A DNA stretch of 64,000 nt from contig JAQBTQ010000006.1 in the NCBI GenBank assembly GCA_027624855.1, forward strand, positions 1 through 64,000. The letters are read 5' to 3'. Below are positions 35,035-43,989 of the stretch, piece after piece. The notes under the pieces are model-generated. The model made no database searches. It was not told the origin of the DNA and saw only the letters and a list, made by a program, of their open reading frames with translations. This DNA is from Bacteroidota bacterium (GTDB taxonomy: Bacteria > Bacteroidota > Bacteroidia > Flavobacteriales_D > Sanyastnellaceae). The number at the start of each line of letters is the position of its first letter. The stretch's first letter is position 1. The position numbers and the translations under genes are program-made.

Positions 35035-35874
35035 ATGAATTCTCCTCAACCGCACCCGACAAATTGGTACAATGATCCCGCCTGGTTATCGGCGGTGTCA
35101 GGAAATGCGGGAGCAACACCTTTACAATTGATGAGGACAAAGGTGAAAGGCGTTTCAGCCTTGATCACACCTTCTTGGTCACTCTACGCAGGAATGCCAG
35201 GCGATGCCGAGCTAGATGACATCAAATCCCGCTTGGATGAATCCAAAGAATCTTTAATAGTTGCTGACCTCCCTCCTGGCATTTCATGCGATTGGAAAGC
35301 ACCCTGGATAGTCCATAATTTGCACACGAGATGGCTTGAAGCCAATGAATCAGGAGTATTTCCGCAAATACCCAAGCACCGGGCCAAACAAGTTAGAAAA
35401 GGCGTCCACGCAGGCATTCAAATTTCAACCTGCACGGACCTCGAAAGGATGGTGAAACTGCATCAAAACTCGAGGGACAGAAAATCAATTCCTTCGAACG
35501 AAAAAGCATTGCGGTCATTGCTCAAAGTCATTTTTGAAACCCCGTATCACAGCAGCTTCATTGCCACCAATCAAGACGGTGAAGACATCGCAAATGCCAT
35601 ATTTATCCACCATTCAGATGCTACCGTTTATGCTTTTGGTGGTCAATTTCGGTCGCCAGTTTCAGCTTTGGCATCGGTGATGTTGATTCAAAAAGGAATC
35701 GAATCTGCACAATCCTTAGGTCATAAAGTCTTCGATTTTGGCGGGTCGGCCGATGCTGGTGTCGATCAGTTCTATGCAGAATTTGGTGCGATTCAGAAAG
35801 TGAAACAACGAGTGGTTCGGGTAAGAGGACCTCTGAAAATATGGCTGAAATTGACTCGTCCAGATTTGTTTTGA
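35035..35874 (+). CDS. FemAB/GNAT-like acyltransferase
   Basis: A 279-residue cytoplasmic-type protein. The second half matches the GNAT domain found in FemAB-like enzymes: SSFIATNQDGEDIANAIFIHH, then VYAFGGQF and the late FDFGGSADAGVDQFYAEFGA, which is the usual substrate loop. It probably transfers an acyl or aminoacyl group. The substrate is not evident, and no cell-wall or exopolysaccharide genes sit beside it. ATG 35035 is chosen because the ATG at 35002 is inside the clpB terminator. It is convergent with the PKD-domain gene. Confidence 0.78.
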   Translation: MNSPQPHPTNWYNDPAWLSAVSGNAGATPLQLMRTKVKGVSALITPSWSLYAGMPGDAELDDIKSRLDESKESLIVADLPPGISCDWKAPWIVHNLHTRWLEANESGVFPQIPKHRAKQVRKGVHAGIQISTCTDLERMVKLHQNSRDRKSIPSNEKALRSLLKVIFETPYHSSFIATNQDGEDIANAIFIHHSDATVYAFGGQFRSPVSALASVMLIQKGIESAQSLGHKVFDFGGSADAGVDQFYAEFGAIQKVKQRVVRVRGPLKIWLKLTRPDLF

Positions 35875-35890
35875 GCCGAAACTAAGTCAA

Positions 35891-38116
35891 TTATCGAACC
35901 AGCGTTACCTCACCTACATACTCAAAAGGTTCGAGGTCGCAAACGTGTTTGGACTTCATGATGATGTAGTAGGTTCCTTCACTCACCATTGGATCAGGAC
36001 GCCATGCCTTTCCTGCTTGCTGGGTTGAAAACATCAATCCACCCCATCGGTTGAAAACCTTCAAATCGTAGAGATTGAATTGACCGGGATCAACACCAAT
36101 TTCATTGCCCCCCACTCCCAACAATTTCGGAGACAACGCGTCATTTCGCCCATCGTTGTTGGGCGAGAATACATTTGGCACAACGTATTCAACACCATAA
36201 ACAGGGGATGGAATCTCAACATCGAGCTCCCAGGTTTCTTCGATATCGCAGTATGCGTTGTAGACATAAAGGCTTCCAGTATACACTCCTTCTCCTGGGA
36301 ACGTAGCCTGAACAGTGGCTTCATTCGAAGTTATGATACCAGGGAAATTCCAAGTCAATTCATCAGCCATGTCGTTGGCATATTGCAATAAAGTGAATCC
36401 AGTCTCTTCACACATGGCTAGTGGCTGAATGACCCAAGTGGAGTCAAAGAGGTTGGCAGGCAAAACAACCACCTCGATGGACTCCGTATCCGCGCATTCA
36501 CTTCCGGCTCCAGCAGTCAATGTAACGAGATACGTTCCATACGCAGGATAGGTAAAGGTTGGACTAACTTCATCATTTGGCAATCCGGCCCCTCCTCCAA
36601 AATCCCATGAAAAAGGCCCACTGCTCGGACTTAGATTTTCAAAAGCCACTTCCAGTCCCGTGCATGGCTCAGAAATGACTTCGAAAGAAGCCAACGGCAA
36701 AGCCGGCAATTCCAATGCTGTGGTTGCATTATTGACACAATTAAATGCAGATGAATTCAGGGAAAGAATGAGGTCTTCATCCTGTGGAAACCAAATCATG
36801 CCTGGATGCGTGTTGGTTAACGCACTAGGCTCCGAATCGACACCAAAATCCCATGACCAATCGATGAATTCAGTCCACGTCGTGGTATCAATCGCAATCT
36901 CTCCCAACCAGCCTCCATTTGAACATTCCAAATCCACGACTTCAAAGTCCGTATTCCACGGATCATGTGCGGTGACCTGAAAGAACAGAGAATCTGAACA
37001 AGTTCCCGTTTCGAAAAACAAACTGACTTCATACACACCAGGCGTATCGTAAGTGTAGGACGGTTCTGCTTCATTGCTTACGTCATCAAAGGAGGTTAGC
37101 ACCCCAAAATCCCACGTATAATTCTCGCTCGGATTGGATGTCTGGTCGAATTGAACCGTCATGCCTGTGCACGGTTCAGGAATTTCATAACCTGGTGAAA
37201 GGATATTGCATGTCACCACATCCAAAGTGAAATCCCTCAAGATTGATCCAATTTGCTGTCCATCACGCCACTCAATAACACATACCCCCAAAGCGAATTT
37301 TCCAATCAAATTGGGCGTGCCTGTCAACAATCCCGTAGTCGGATTGATGGACAATCCGGCCAAAGACCCCAATGGGTTGGCTGCATTGAAACCAGGAGCC
37401 CATGAAACCATATTAAAGGGAGGTCCGGTGGGTGGATTGGGAATGGGAACCAGATATGTTCCACCAAGAAAAATCGGACACAATGAGTAACTCAAAGAAT
37501 CGCCATCGATATCGGTCGCTCCATTGTCCAATTGAAAAGGATAATTGTTGCATACAAAGGCCTGCGGGAGCTCATTGAATGTTGGAGTCGAATTTGGCTC
37601 ATTGATTGAAAGGTTGCCGGGTATCGTTGTGGTTAATGAAAATCCTTGATCTTGAGGCATATCCAAATTGGTAATGGACGGAGAACGACAACATCGTTGA
37701 TGCACCAAGGTGTATGGCTGCTGACTTGGTTCCACAGTCAAGTAAATGATGTATTCAGCTCTTTCGATGCACAGGTCTTCAGGCAAAAACGCACAATTAT
37801 TCGGATTTTGAGGGATGATATCCGTGACCAAGTTCAAATCAAGGTTACCTGAAGCCGTCGTTACAAGGGTGGTTCCTTGGTAGACCCCTATTGCTGCGGA
37901 AGCATCAAATCCCGTTCCATTGGTATTTGACGAACTGCAATCACGATAAATGTAGCAGTGAATTTCAAATTCGTTCTGGCCATTGCTATTGGTCCCGATG
38001 AATTGGTATGTCATTTCCCCGCCAACCAAATGCGTAGCATGCACCTTTCCAGGCTTAATGAAAGGAATCACAATCATCCCAAAAATGAATGCCCAAAAGA
38101 AATTGACTGTGTTCAT
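35891..38116 (-). CDS. PKD-domain secreted protein with type B sorting domain
   Basis: A 741-residue surface or secreted protein. After a signal segment (FFWAFIFGMIVIPF ... KVHA) comes a roughly 280-residue N-terminal region beginning THLVGGEMTYQF. It is followed by about four PKD-like repeats (for example YTWDFGVL ... YTYDTPGVYEVSL and FSWDFGGG ... FTYPAYGTYLVTL). The last 95 residues are a type B (CHU_C-like) sorting domain: VPNVFSPNNDGRND ... LKVFNRWGGLMF. It should travel by the type IX system. Such proteins serve in adhesion or gliding; the exact role is unknown. The start at 38116 fits the signal peptide; the frame is open to 38164. Confidence 0.88.
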   Translation of the reverse strand: MNTVNFFWAFIFGMIVIPFIKPGKVHATHLVGGEMTYQFIGTNSNGQNEFEIHCYIYRDCSSSNTNGTGFDASAAIGVYQGTTLVTTASGNLDLNLVTDIIPQNPNNCAFLPEDLCIERAEYIIYLTVEPSQQPYTLVHQRCCRSPSITNLDMPQDQGFSLTTTIPGNLSINEPNSTPTFNELPQAFVCNNYPFQLDNGATDIDGDSLSYSLCPIFLGGTYLVPIPNPPTGPPFNMVSWAPGFNAANPLGSLAGLSINPTTGLLTGTPNLIGKFALGVCVIEWRDGQQIGSILRDFTLDVVTCNILSPGYEIPEPCTGMTVQFDQTSNPSENYTWDFGVLTSFDDVSNEAEPSYTYDTPGVYEVSLFFETGTCSDSLFFQVTAHDPWNTDFEVVDLECSNGGWLGEIAIDTTTWTEFIDWSWDFGVDSEPSALTNTHPGMIWFPQDEDLILSLNSSAFNCVNNATTALELPALPLASFEVISEPCTGLEVAFENLSPSSGPFSWDFGGGAGLPNDEVSPTFTYPAYGTYLVTLTAGAGSECADTESIEVVVLPANLFDSTWVIQPLAMCEETGFTLLQYANDMADELTWNFPGIITSNEATVQATFPGEGVYTGSLYVYNAYCDIEETWELDVEIPSPVYGVEYVVPNVFSPNNDGRNDALSPKLLGVGGNEIGVDPGQFNLYDLKVFNRWGGLMFSTQQAGKAWRPDPMVSEGTYYIIMKSKHVCDLEPFEYVGEVTLVR

Positions 38117-38184
38117 AATCTGGTCAAAGGAATACCAATGTACGAAAGTTCCAAAGGGTACCATAAAGGCAATAACTTTACACC

Positions 38185-39669
38185 ATGCATGGGATGATTC
38201 AAAAGGCTTTGATGTTTCTCACTGGAAGCATGACCTGCTTAGCATCTTGGGCTCAACAGAGCGTACAATGTGAAGTGCTGCGGTTTCAAAGCCAATCTTC
38301 CGCATTCATTGAAATCCACTTGAATTTTGCGAGCAATTTGTTTCGAGCAGAACAATCAGAGCAGGGTTGGGCGACTGAAGTTCAGTTTGAAGCGGTTGTC
38401 GAATCAAGTGAAGGGATTGTCAACTACGGAAAATCGAAAATCATCGCGCCGTTTAGCCTAGATTCCACTGAAGCTGTAAGTGGTCAACAATTTCATTTGG
38501 AGAGAATTACAGTTCCTTCTGGAATGTTCGTGGTTAAAATAAAACTATCCGATGCGCTAGCTGAGAATCGGATTGAACAAACCCTTGAAGTAACCACTCA
38601 AATCCCTGAACTAGACCTCCCTCACTGGTCAGACCCCTTTTTAGTAGAGGCATTTTCGCCTTCGATAGAAGGCCAATCGGCTTCAATTTTATCACGTTCT
38701 GGATACGAAATGTTGCCAGCACCAGATGCGGCAATCACCTCGGATGCCGATAAAATCCAAGTCTATGCTGAATTTTATAATGCTCATGACGTGGTTGATT
38801 CCACCTTCTTAATTTCGTGTTGGTTGGAAAATGAACAAGGAGGAATCCTCAATGGTTCTCGACGGTTTTTCAAAAAATCCCCTGCCCCTGTGATCCCAGT
38901 ATTTACTGGTGTTTCAACAGCTGGCATTGCAGCTGTAGACGAAATTCAATTGGTACTTCAAGCTACAACAAGACAAAATCAGCTCATTGCAGAAAATCGT
39001 TTGCCAATTCGGGTGGTTCAATCAACGCTTGAATCGTCGGATGCGACAGGTAACTTTGATATCCCCGGTTATTTTAAATTATTCACTGACTCGACTGCTT
39101 TACAACAACACATTCGAGACCATCACCCAAAGGCGGATGCATCGCAACGCAAAACAATGGAACGGTTCATTGAAACTGCCACCGTGGATCAAATGCAGGC
39201 ATTTCTGACCCATTTCTGGGAACAAGCTTCAACAGATAATCCAGAAGCTGGCTGGCGTACCTATACGACGGCAATTGCTTATGCCGACTCGGCCTATGGA
39301 GCGTGTCGAAATGGACACGGAGCTGAAACAGACATGGGATACATTTATCTGCGGTATGGTCCTCCGAATACCATTGTCAAGCGGCACAATGAAACGGACT
39401 ATTATCCCTACGAAATTTGGCATTACCACCGCGCCGGACCTTTTACCAACAAGCGATTTCTTTTTTACAGTCCACACATGGTTGCAGAATGCTTTAGCCT
39501 TTTGCATTCTGATATGTTGGGTGAAGTTCAAAACGCTGATTGGTTGCACCTGTTGCGCAACAGAGAGAATAGACTCCGCGTCATTGACAGCCAACTGAAT
39601 CGTCTAAATCCCCGACGCGACACATTCTCCGGTGAGGAACCCGAGGACTTGTTTTTCAATCCACGATGA
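38185..39669 (+). CDS. GWxTD-domain protein
   Basis: A 494-residue exported protein with a signal segment ending near SWAQQ. The C-terminal part has the GWxTD-domain features: FIETATVDQMQAFLTHFW, then GWRTYTTAIAYAD (here R-T-Y in place of the named x-T-D), and MGYIYLRYGPPNTI followed by YEIWHYH. The N-terminal 280 residues are beta-rich, like other Bacteroidota members. The role of the domain is not established. Start 38185 or 38194 are both possible. The stop overlaps the next start (ATGA), so it is coupled to the glycosyltransferase. Confidence 0.85.
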   Translation: MHGMIQKALMFLTGSMTCLASWAQQSVQCEVLRFQSQSSAFIEIHLNFASNLFRAEQSEQGWATEVQFEAVVESSEGIVNYGKSKIIAPFSLDSTEAVSGQQFHLERITVPSGMFVVKIKLSDALAENRIEQTLEVTTQIPELDLPHWSDPFLVEAFSPSIEGQSASILSRSGYEMLPAPDAAITSDADKIQVYAEFYNAHDVVDSTFLISCWLENEQGGILNGSRRFFKKSPAPVIPVFTGVSTAGIAAVDEIQLVLQATTRQNQLIAENRLPIRVVQSTLESSDATGNFDIPGYFKLFTDSTALQQHIRDHHPKADASQRKTMERFIETATVDQMQAFLTHFWEQASTDNPEAGWRTYTTAIAYADSAYGACRNGHGAETDMGYIYLRYGPPNTIVKRHNETDYYPYEIWHYHRAGPFTNKRFLFYSPHMVAECFSLLHSDMLGEVQNADWLHLLRNRENRLRVIDSQLNRLNPRRDTFSGEEPEDLFFNPR

Positions 39670-40772
39670 TGTCGGAAGAAAGGAATGATCGCATCGTCGT
39701 CGCCATATTAAACTGGAATGGCCGGCACCACCTAGAAACCTACTTGCCATCCGTTGTACTGCATTCTCAAGGTTTTGCCGATGTCATTGTTATTGATAAT
39801 GGAAGCAGCGATGACTCGGTCGATTGGCTATCAATGAACTTTCCTAGCGTAGAGATCATTCGTCTAACTGAAAACAAAGGATTTTCTGCAGGTTACAATG
39901 AGGGGCTCAATCAAATTGACGCGGATTACTATATCCTGCTGAACAGCGATGTCCGTGTTTCTCCCAATTGGATTGATCCCGTAATCCAAATGATGAAAGA
40001 ACAACAATTCATCGCTTGCCAACCCCTCATTCGCAATGATTCAGATCCTGAATTGTTTGAATATGCGGGCGCAGCTGGGGGGTACATTGACCGCGACGGC
40101 TTCACTTTTTGTGCTGGACGGATGTTTGAAGTATTCGAAAGTGATGAAGGACAATACAACGCAAATCGCGAGGTTTTTTGGGCGTCTGGAGCGGCTTTGT
40201 TCATCAAAAGCTCTGCCTTCCATGAAGTTGGCGGATTGGATACCGCATTTTTTGCTCATATGGAGGAGATTGATTTGTGTTGGCGATTAAAAAATCGCGG
40301 CTATCGAATTGGGTGCTGTGGCGATTCCGTCGTGTTTCACCTTGGCGGTGGGACATTGCAAAAGCTCAATCCCTTTAAAACCTATCTGAATTTCAGGAAT
40401 AACTTATTCCTGCTCGTGAAAAACCATCATCGCAAGTGGCTCTATCCCATGCTCTTCCGAAGGATGATTTTAGATGGAATTGCGGCGATTAAGTTTTTTT
40501 TCGAAGGATCTCCAGATATGTTTTTTGCCGTCTGGAAAGCACACCTTCACTTTTGGGGCAACTTTTCCTTGATGACCAAGAAGCGAAAAGAAGAGTATGC
40601 AAAATGTCAACATGCTGCAGAAACCGCTATAGCTCACCCCATAAATTATGCGGGATGGTACAATGAAAGCATCATCATTGACTACTTCTTTAAGAAGAAA
40701 CAAACGTTTGATGCATTGAATCCGGATTGCTTCTGCAAATCCCGAATTTTGAACGCCGACAACCAACCATAA
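39666..40772 (+). CDS. Family 2 glycosyltransferase
   Basis: A 368-residue GT-A enzyme. It opens with VVAILNWNGRHHLETYLPS and VIDNGSSDDS, has the metal site in ILLNSDVRV and the acceptor-side motif EEIDLCWRLKNRGYRIG. The C-terminal 110 residues are basic and aromatic with amphipathic helices (NPFKTYLNFRNNLFLLVKN), suggesting membrane contact. It is like the rhamnosyltransferase-type enzymes that build cell-surface glycans. The acceptor is unknown. It is translationally coupled to the GWxTD gene. Confidence 0.92.
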   Translation: MMSEERNDRIVVAILNWNGRHHLETYLPSVVLHSQGFADVIVIDNGSSDDSVDWLSMNFPSVEIIRLTENKGFSAGYNEGLNQIDADYYILLNSDVRVSPNWIDPVIQMMKEQQFIACQPLIRNDSDPELFEYAGAAGGYIDRDGFTFCAGRMFEVFESDEGQYNANREVFWASGAALFIKSSAFHEVGGLDTAFFAHMEEIDLCWRLKNRGYRIGCCGDSVVFHLGGGTLQKLNPFKTYLNFRNNLFLLVKNHHRKWLYPMLFRRMILDGIAAIKFFFEGSPDMFFAVWKAHLHFWGNFSLMTKKRKEEYAKCQHAAETAIAHPINYAGWYNESIIIDYFFKKKQTFDALNPDCFCKSRILNADNQP

Positions 40773-40814
40773 AACTTCAATCATCAAGAACGATGAAGTG
40801 GGCAATTTCGTCGG

Positions 40815-42635
40815 GTGAAACGGGATCCACTTCAAGCCCCTCTATTCCTTCCCATCATTTTCATGTGGGTTGGCATGGTTTCCGATGCATTCATGGGCTT
40901 TGTAGTCAGCAGTATTCTGCTGATCCTGGGCATTGTGAGTGGAAAAATCAAATGGATCACCGGTCATTTCTTGATGTTCGTTCTGGGCTTTTGCCTCACT
41001 TCATACGATTTCAACGACAAATACTCACCCAATCATTCCTTCGCGGATGAATGGCTATGTTCAAAAGACTGGATAAGGAATTTGGGACAGAGCAGGCTAT
41101 TGCACTGCAGCTGTTTATCGAATGAACAGGTGTTAACCCTTGAATGGAAAGATGAAGCACCTCCCCCTTTTGATACAGCATTTCTTGGGTATTTCAAACC
41201 AATCTCTAACGATAGAAATCCATTTACTGAATGGAAAATCCGAAAGGGAATTGTTGGTGAACTCAAACCGGCTATTGAAAATGACTCGCTAGGCAGCTGG
41301 CCTTCCGAATTATCAACCAGCCAATTCAGATTGAAAGCCTTGCTGGATCAAAATTTTTCCAACCAACCTTCAGCATTTCTATTCGCGCTTTCTTCAGGAA
41401 ACAAGAGCTTTATCTCAAGGGAACTCAAAAATGCCATGAACCATGCTGGTCTGGCTCATTTATTGGCAGTCAGCGGCTTTCATGTGGGTCTCATTGCCAT
41501 GATAACAATATTGCTGTTGAGGTCAAATCGACTCCTCTTCCGGTTTTTCGGATTTGTGAGCATTGGGTTGATTTGGATCTACGTGGAGTTTTGTGAATGG
41601 CCCGATTCTGCAATTCGAGCCGTCCTGATGTTGAGCTTATTTGGTTTGAGTCAATTGACTTATCGGCGCATCTCTAGTTTTCAAGTCCTCTCGCTTGCTG
41701 CATGGGGGATGTTATTGCACAACCCGGATCGATCATTGCTTCTTGGAACCCAATTGAGCTTCATCGCAGTAATTGCAATTTTGTTGGGACTTCGAGGTGT
41801 CCATTTGTATTCAAAAAGAAAACGAATCGTCTCTTTTTTACTCGTTCCAATAGCAGCTCAATGGGGTACAATTGGCCTATCGTGGAGCGCATTTGGAATC
41901 TTCCCAAAATGGTTTTTGCCATTCAATATTCTCGCAACTCCAATCATTGCTGTTGTTGGCCTAGCCTACCTAGGATGGCTTATTGGAACTGCCCTTGACC
42001 TGCCAGACAATTTCCTATCGTTTATCGCAAACTCCCTTGATTCATTCCTTTCTTTGATTTTCGGGCACCTTATTCAAGGCGATGATTCATCTTGGACGGT
42101 CTATGTCGGCGGATTTCCCTCTCATTTTGGATGGATTGTTAGCGCCGTATTCTTCATTGGTTCTGGGGTATTGGCCTACAAATTGCGAACGCCCAAGCAT
42201 GTTTTCAAAGTTGGTTGCCTTCTGCTATTAGCCCTCCTTCCTTGGGTTTTGATTGGTCAAAGCGAAAACCTGGAAATCATCTATAAAAATGATGTGATTG
42301 TTGTAATGAATGATCAGCATCCGGAGGTTTTGTTGTTCGAGCAAAAGGATGAATTTCACATTCAAAAAATGCTTTCCCGCCGAAATGTTGCGCTCAATCA
42401 ATTGAATGTCGTCAACCCAGGAGATTTTTGGTGCAAGCCCAATGGTGATTGGTTGATTCGGTGCAACGAACACCTTACAATTGGACAAATAAAAAATCGT
42501 CCAATCAGACTGAGCCAATTGGACGATTCACATGTATCGATTGCATTCGGAGCCGACAGCGATCAATTAACCGCTTGGGGAGACCCCGTTCGCTTCCGAT
42601 TCAAAGCGTTCAATTCAAATGCAACAAATTGGTGA
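40815..42635 (+). CDS. ComEC/Rec2-family competence protein
   Basis: A 606-residue polytopic membrane protein of the DNA-uptake channel family. There are two helices at the start, a soluble segment (about 75-190), the competence core with NAMNHAGLAHLLAVSGFHVG and about eight helices, and a short C-terminal soluble part (from about 500). The C-terminal metallo-beta-lactamase domain of Bacillus ComEC is not visible, as is common in Bacteroidota. The start is a GTG at 40815; an in-frame stop lies about seven codons upstream. ATG 40793 is in another frame. The 3' end overlaps a convergent small gene by 26 bases. Confidence 0.85.
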   Translation: MKRDPLQAPLFLPIIFMWVGMVSDAFMGFVVSSILLILGIVSGKIKWITGHFLMFVLGFCLTSYDFNDKYSPNHSFADEWLCSKDWIRNLGQSRLLHCSCLSNEQVLTLEWKDEAPPPFDTAFLGYFKPISNDRNPFTEWKIRKGIVGELKPAIENDSLGSWPSELSTSQFRLKALLDQNFSNQPSAFLFALSSGNKSFISRELKNAMNHAGLAHLLAVSGFHVGLIAMITILLLRSNRLLFRFFGFVSIGLIWIYVEFCEWPDSAIRAVLMLSLFGLSQLTYRRISSFQVLSLAAWGMLLHNPDRSLLLGTQLSFIAVIAILLGLRGVHLYSKRKRIVSFLLVPIAAQWGTIGLSWSAFGIFPKWFLPFNILATPIIAVVGLAYLGWLIGTALDLPDNFLSFIANSLDSFLSLIFGHLIQGDDSSWTVYVGGFPSHFGWIVSAVFFIGSGVLAYKLRTPKHVFKVGCLLLLALLPWVLIGQSENLEIIYKNDVIVVMNDQHPEVLLFEQKDEFHIQKMLSRRNVALNQLNVVNPGDFWCKPNGDWLIRCNEHLTIGQIKNRPIRLSQLDDSHVSIAFGADSDQLTAWGDPVRFRFKAFNSNATNW

Positions 42636-42900
42636 TCACTTGATCCACATAGCCTTCCCATTCTGGCAAATCTGCAATGGGTAAAATCGCATTGACTCGA
42701 TTGTTGCGACGACTATAGATCGCCTCAACATAGAATCCGTTCAATTCAAAAATGCATAAAATGTAGCGATTCTCAACGATGCGTTGGGCCAAGCAAATTC
42801 CATGGTCCCACATATAATTGGTTTTCTCGTCAAGCGGAAGGCGGTTAAAAGCGGTCAAGTCCATTTCGTTATATACTAGTTGTAAAGTCGTAGCACTCAT
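42610..42900 (-). CDS. Small conserved Bacteroidota protein
   Basis: A 96-residue soluble protein. It resembles a small family I recall from Flavobacteriia and Cytophagia with the pattern F-x-x-L-x-L-x-x-K-x-x-x-x-W-x-x-G (here FNRLPLDEKTNYMWDHG), followed by strands RYILCIFELNGFYVEAIYSRR. No catalytic motif is visible, and the function is unknown. The start at 42900 (MSATTLQLVY) is chosen over 42927 because the latter adds only a basic extension toward the divergent mvaB promoter. It is not a shadow: codon use and strand pattern look like real protein. Confidence 0.7.
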   Translation of the reverse strand: MSATTLQLVYNEMDLTAFNRLPLDEKTNYMWDHGICLAQRIVENRYILCIFELNGFYVEAIYSRRNNRVNAILPIADLPEWEGYVDQVITNLLHLN

Positions 42901-42938
42901 ACGCCTAAATTCAAATAAAGGTTTCACGTCAAATCCAG

Positions 42939-42946
42939 TAAATTTG
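42939..42946 (+). promoter_or_regulatory. -7 box of the HMG-CoA lyase gene
   Basis: TAAATTTG matches TAnnTTTG and ends four bases before ATG 42951, the same geometry as at 60439-60451. A leaderless mRNA is likely. Confidence 0.65.
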
Positions 42947-42950
42947 ATGT

Positions 42951-43811
42951 ATGAGTCCGATCCGACTGATCGAGTGCCCGCGTGATGCCATTCAAGGTTG
43001 GCCGCACCCTATCTCCACCGAGGATAAAATTGCCTATTACCGAACCCTTTTGGATGTAGGATTTGATGAGCTGGATCTCGGTAGCTTTGTATCACACAAG
43101 GCCGTCCCTCAGATGGCTGATACCCGAGCGGTGTTGAATGCTCTGTATGATGAAGGGAAACTGGAGGGAAAAACGGAAACATTGGTCATTGTTGCAAATG
43201 AACGAGGAGCTAAGGATGCACGATCAGCCCCGGGTGTAAATGGTGTCGGATTCCCTTTGAGTTTGTCTGAAACCTTTCAAATAAGAAATACGGGAGCAGA
43301 CATCCAAGCTGCATGGGATCGCTTGGAGAACATTCAAGAAATACTTGCTGCAACCGACATCAAATTGGTCGTTTATCTGAGTATGGGATTTGGAAACCCA
43401 TACAATGAGGAATGGAGTGAATCTCAATTGTTGGATTGGATTGGCCAATTAAATGACCGGTTGCATCCTGACGTCATATCATTGGCTGATACCATTGGAA
43501 ATGCCTCCGTTGAGAAAATTAATTCGGTTTATCAAAAAGTTGATTCGGCTTTTGATGACACCTCATTCGGATTGCATCTCCATGCCTCCCCATGGAACGC
43601 TCGAGAGAAAATCAATGCAGCATTGGATGCAGGTTGCACCAGGATCGACTCAGCCATCAAAGGAATCGGGGGCTGCCCCATGGCACAAGATGAGTTGATT
43701 GGAAATTTACCTACTGAATTGGTCGTAGAAGCATTGACTGAGCGTGAGGCGCTTCAATTCAACGAGCATGCCTGGAATCAAGCATTGAGCTTGGCAGCAG
43801 ATTTATTCTAA
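42951..43811 (+). CDS. Hydroxymethylglutaryl-CoA lyase
   Basis: This enzyme splits HMG-CoA into acetoacetate and acetyl-CoA, as in leucine breakdown. The 286-residue TIM barrel has the catalytic pair in CPRD (R11, D12), the HxH metal ligands in GLHLHAS, the mobile-loop cysteine in GGCPMAQ and the final metal asparagine in GNLPTE. The first motif is CPRDAIQ in place of the usual GPRDGLQ, so it belongs to a divergent branch, and a related aldolase activity cannot be excluded. It is a single gene with a close promoter. Confidence 0.82.
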   Translation: MSPIRLIECPRDAIQGWPHPISTEDKIAYYRTLLDVGFDELDLGSFVSHKAVPQMADTRAVLNALYDEGKLEGKTETLVIVANERGAKDARSAPGVNGVGFPLSLSETFQIRNTGADIQAAWDRLENIQEILAATDIKLVVYLSMGFGNPYNEEWSESQLLDWIGQLNDRLHPDVISLADTIGNASVEKINSVYQKVDSAFDDTSFGLHLHASPWNAREKINAALDAGCTRIDSAIKGIGGCPMAQDELIGNLPTELVVEALTEREALQFNEHAWNQALSLAADLF

Positions 43812-43838
43812 AAAAAAAGCCTCAATGTTAATTGAGGC
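43810..43838 (-). terminator. Terminator downstream of the ZIP gene region
   Basis: On the minus strand: GCCTCAAT, loop TAAC, ATTGAGGC, then nine T. A strong 8-bp stem. It lies about 150 bases after the ZIP stop codon and overlaps the end of the 33-codon frame at 43828-43929. It also sits at the end of the convergent HMG-CoA lyase gene. Confidence 0.88.
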
Positions 43839-43929
43839 AATATTCAAAGAGGTTGAATTCAAATCGATGACGATGTAGATAAATCTGTTCGAACTTATGA
43901 ATGTCGATGTGTATGCGATAATGTTTCAT
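43828..43929 (-). CDS. Possible histidine-rich mini-protein
   Basis: A 33-codon frame on the minus strand, 60 bases after the ZIP transporter stop codon. The peptide starts MKHYRIHIDIHKFEQIYLHR and has five histidines in the first 21 residues, two or more arranged as H-x-H or H-x-x-x-H. The last codons form one arm of the terminator and the stop codon TAA is in its loop. Being next to a zinc-type transporter, metal binding is a possible role. Chance cannot be ruled out; no start signal is obvious and I know of no homologue. Confidence 0.3.
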   Translation of the reverse strand: MKHYRIHIDIHKFEQIYLHRHRFEFNLFEYCLN

Positions 43930-43989
43930 GAGCGTGGCTAAGTGACAATATTTACGCATTCATCTACAAAAGGTTTCGTTTAATCGAAA

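Noticed and set aside
40727-41050. Frameshift at the start of comEC (ATG 40793 in another frame)
   Set aside because: The GTG frame at 40815 reads straight into the first membrane helix and needs no frameshift; the other frame gives a serine/histidine-rich peptide without helices.
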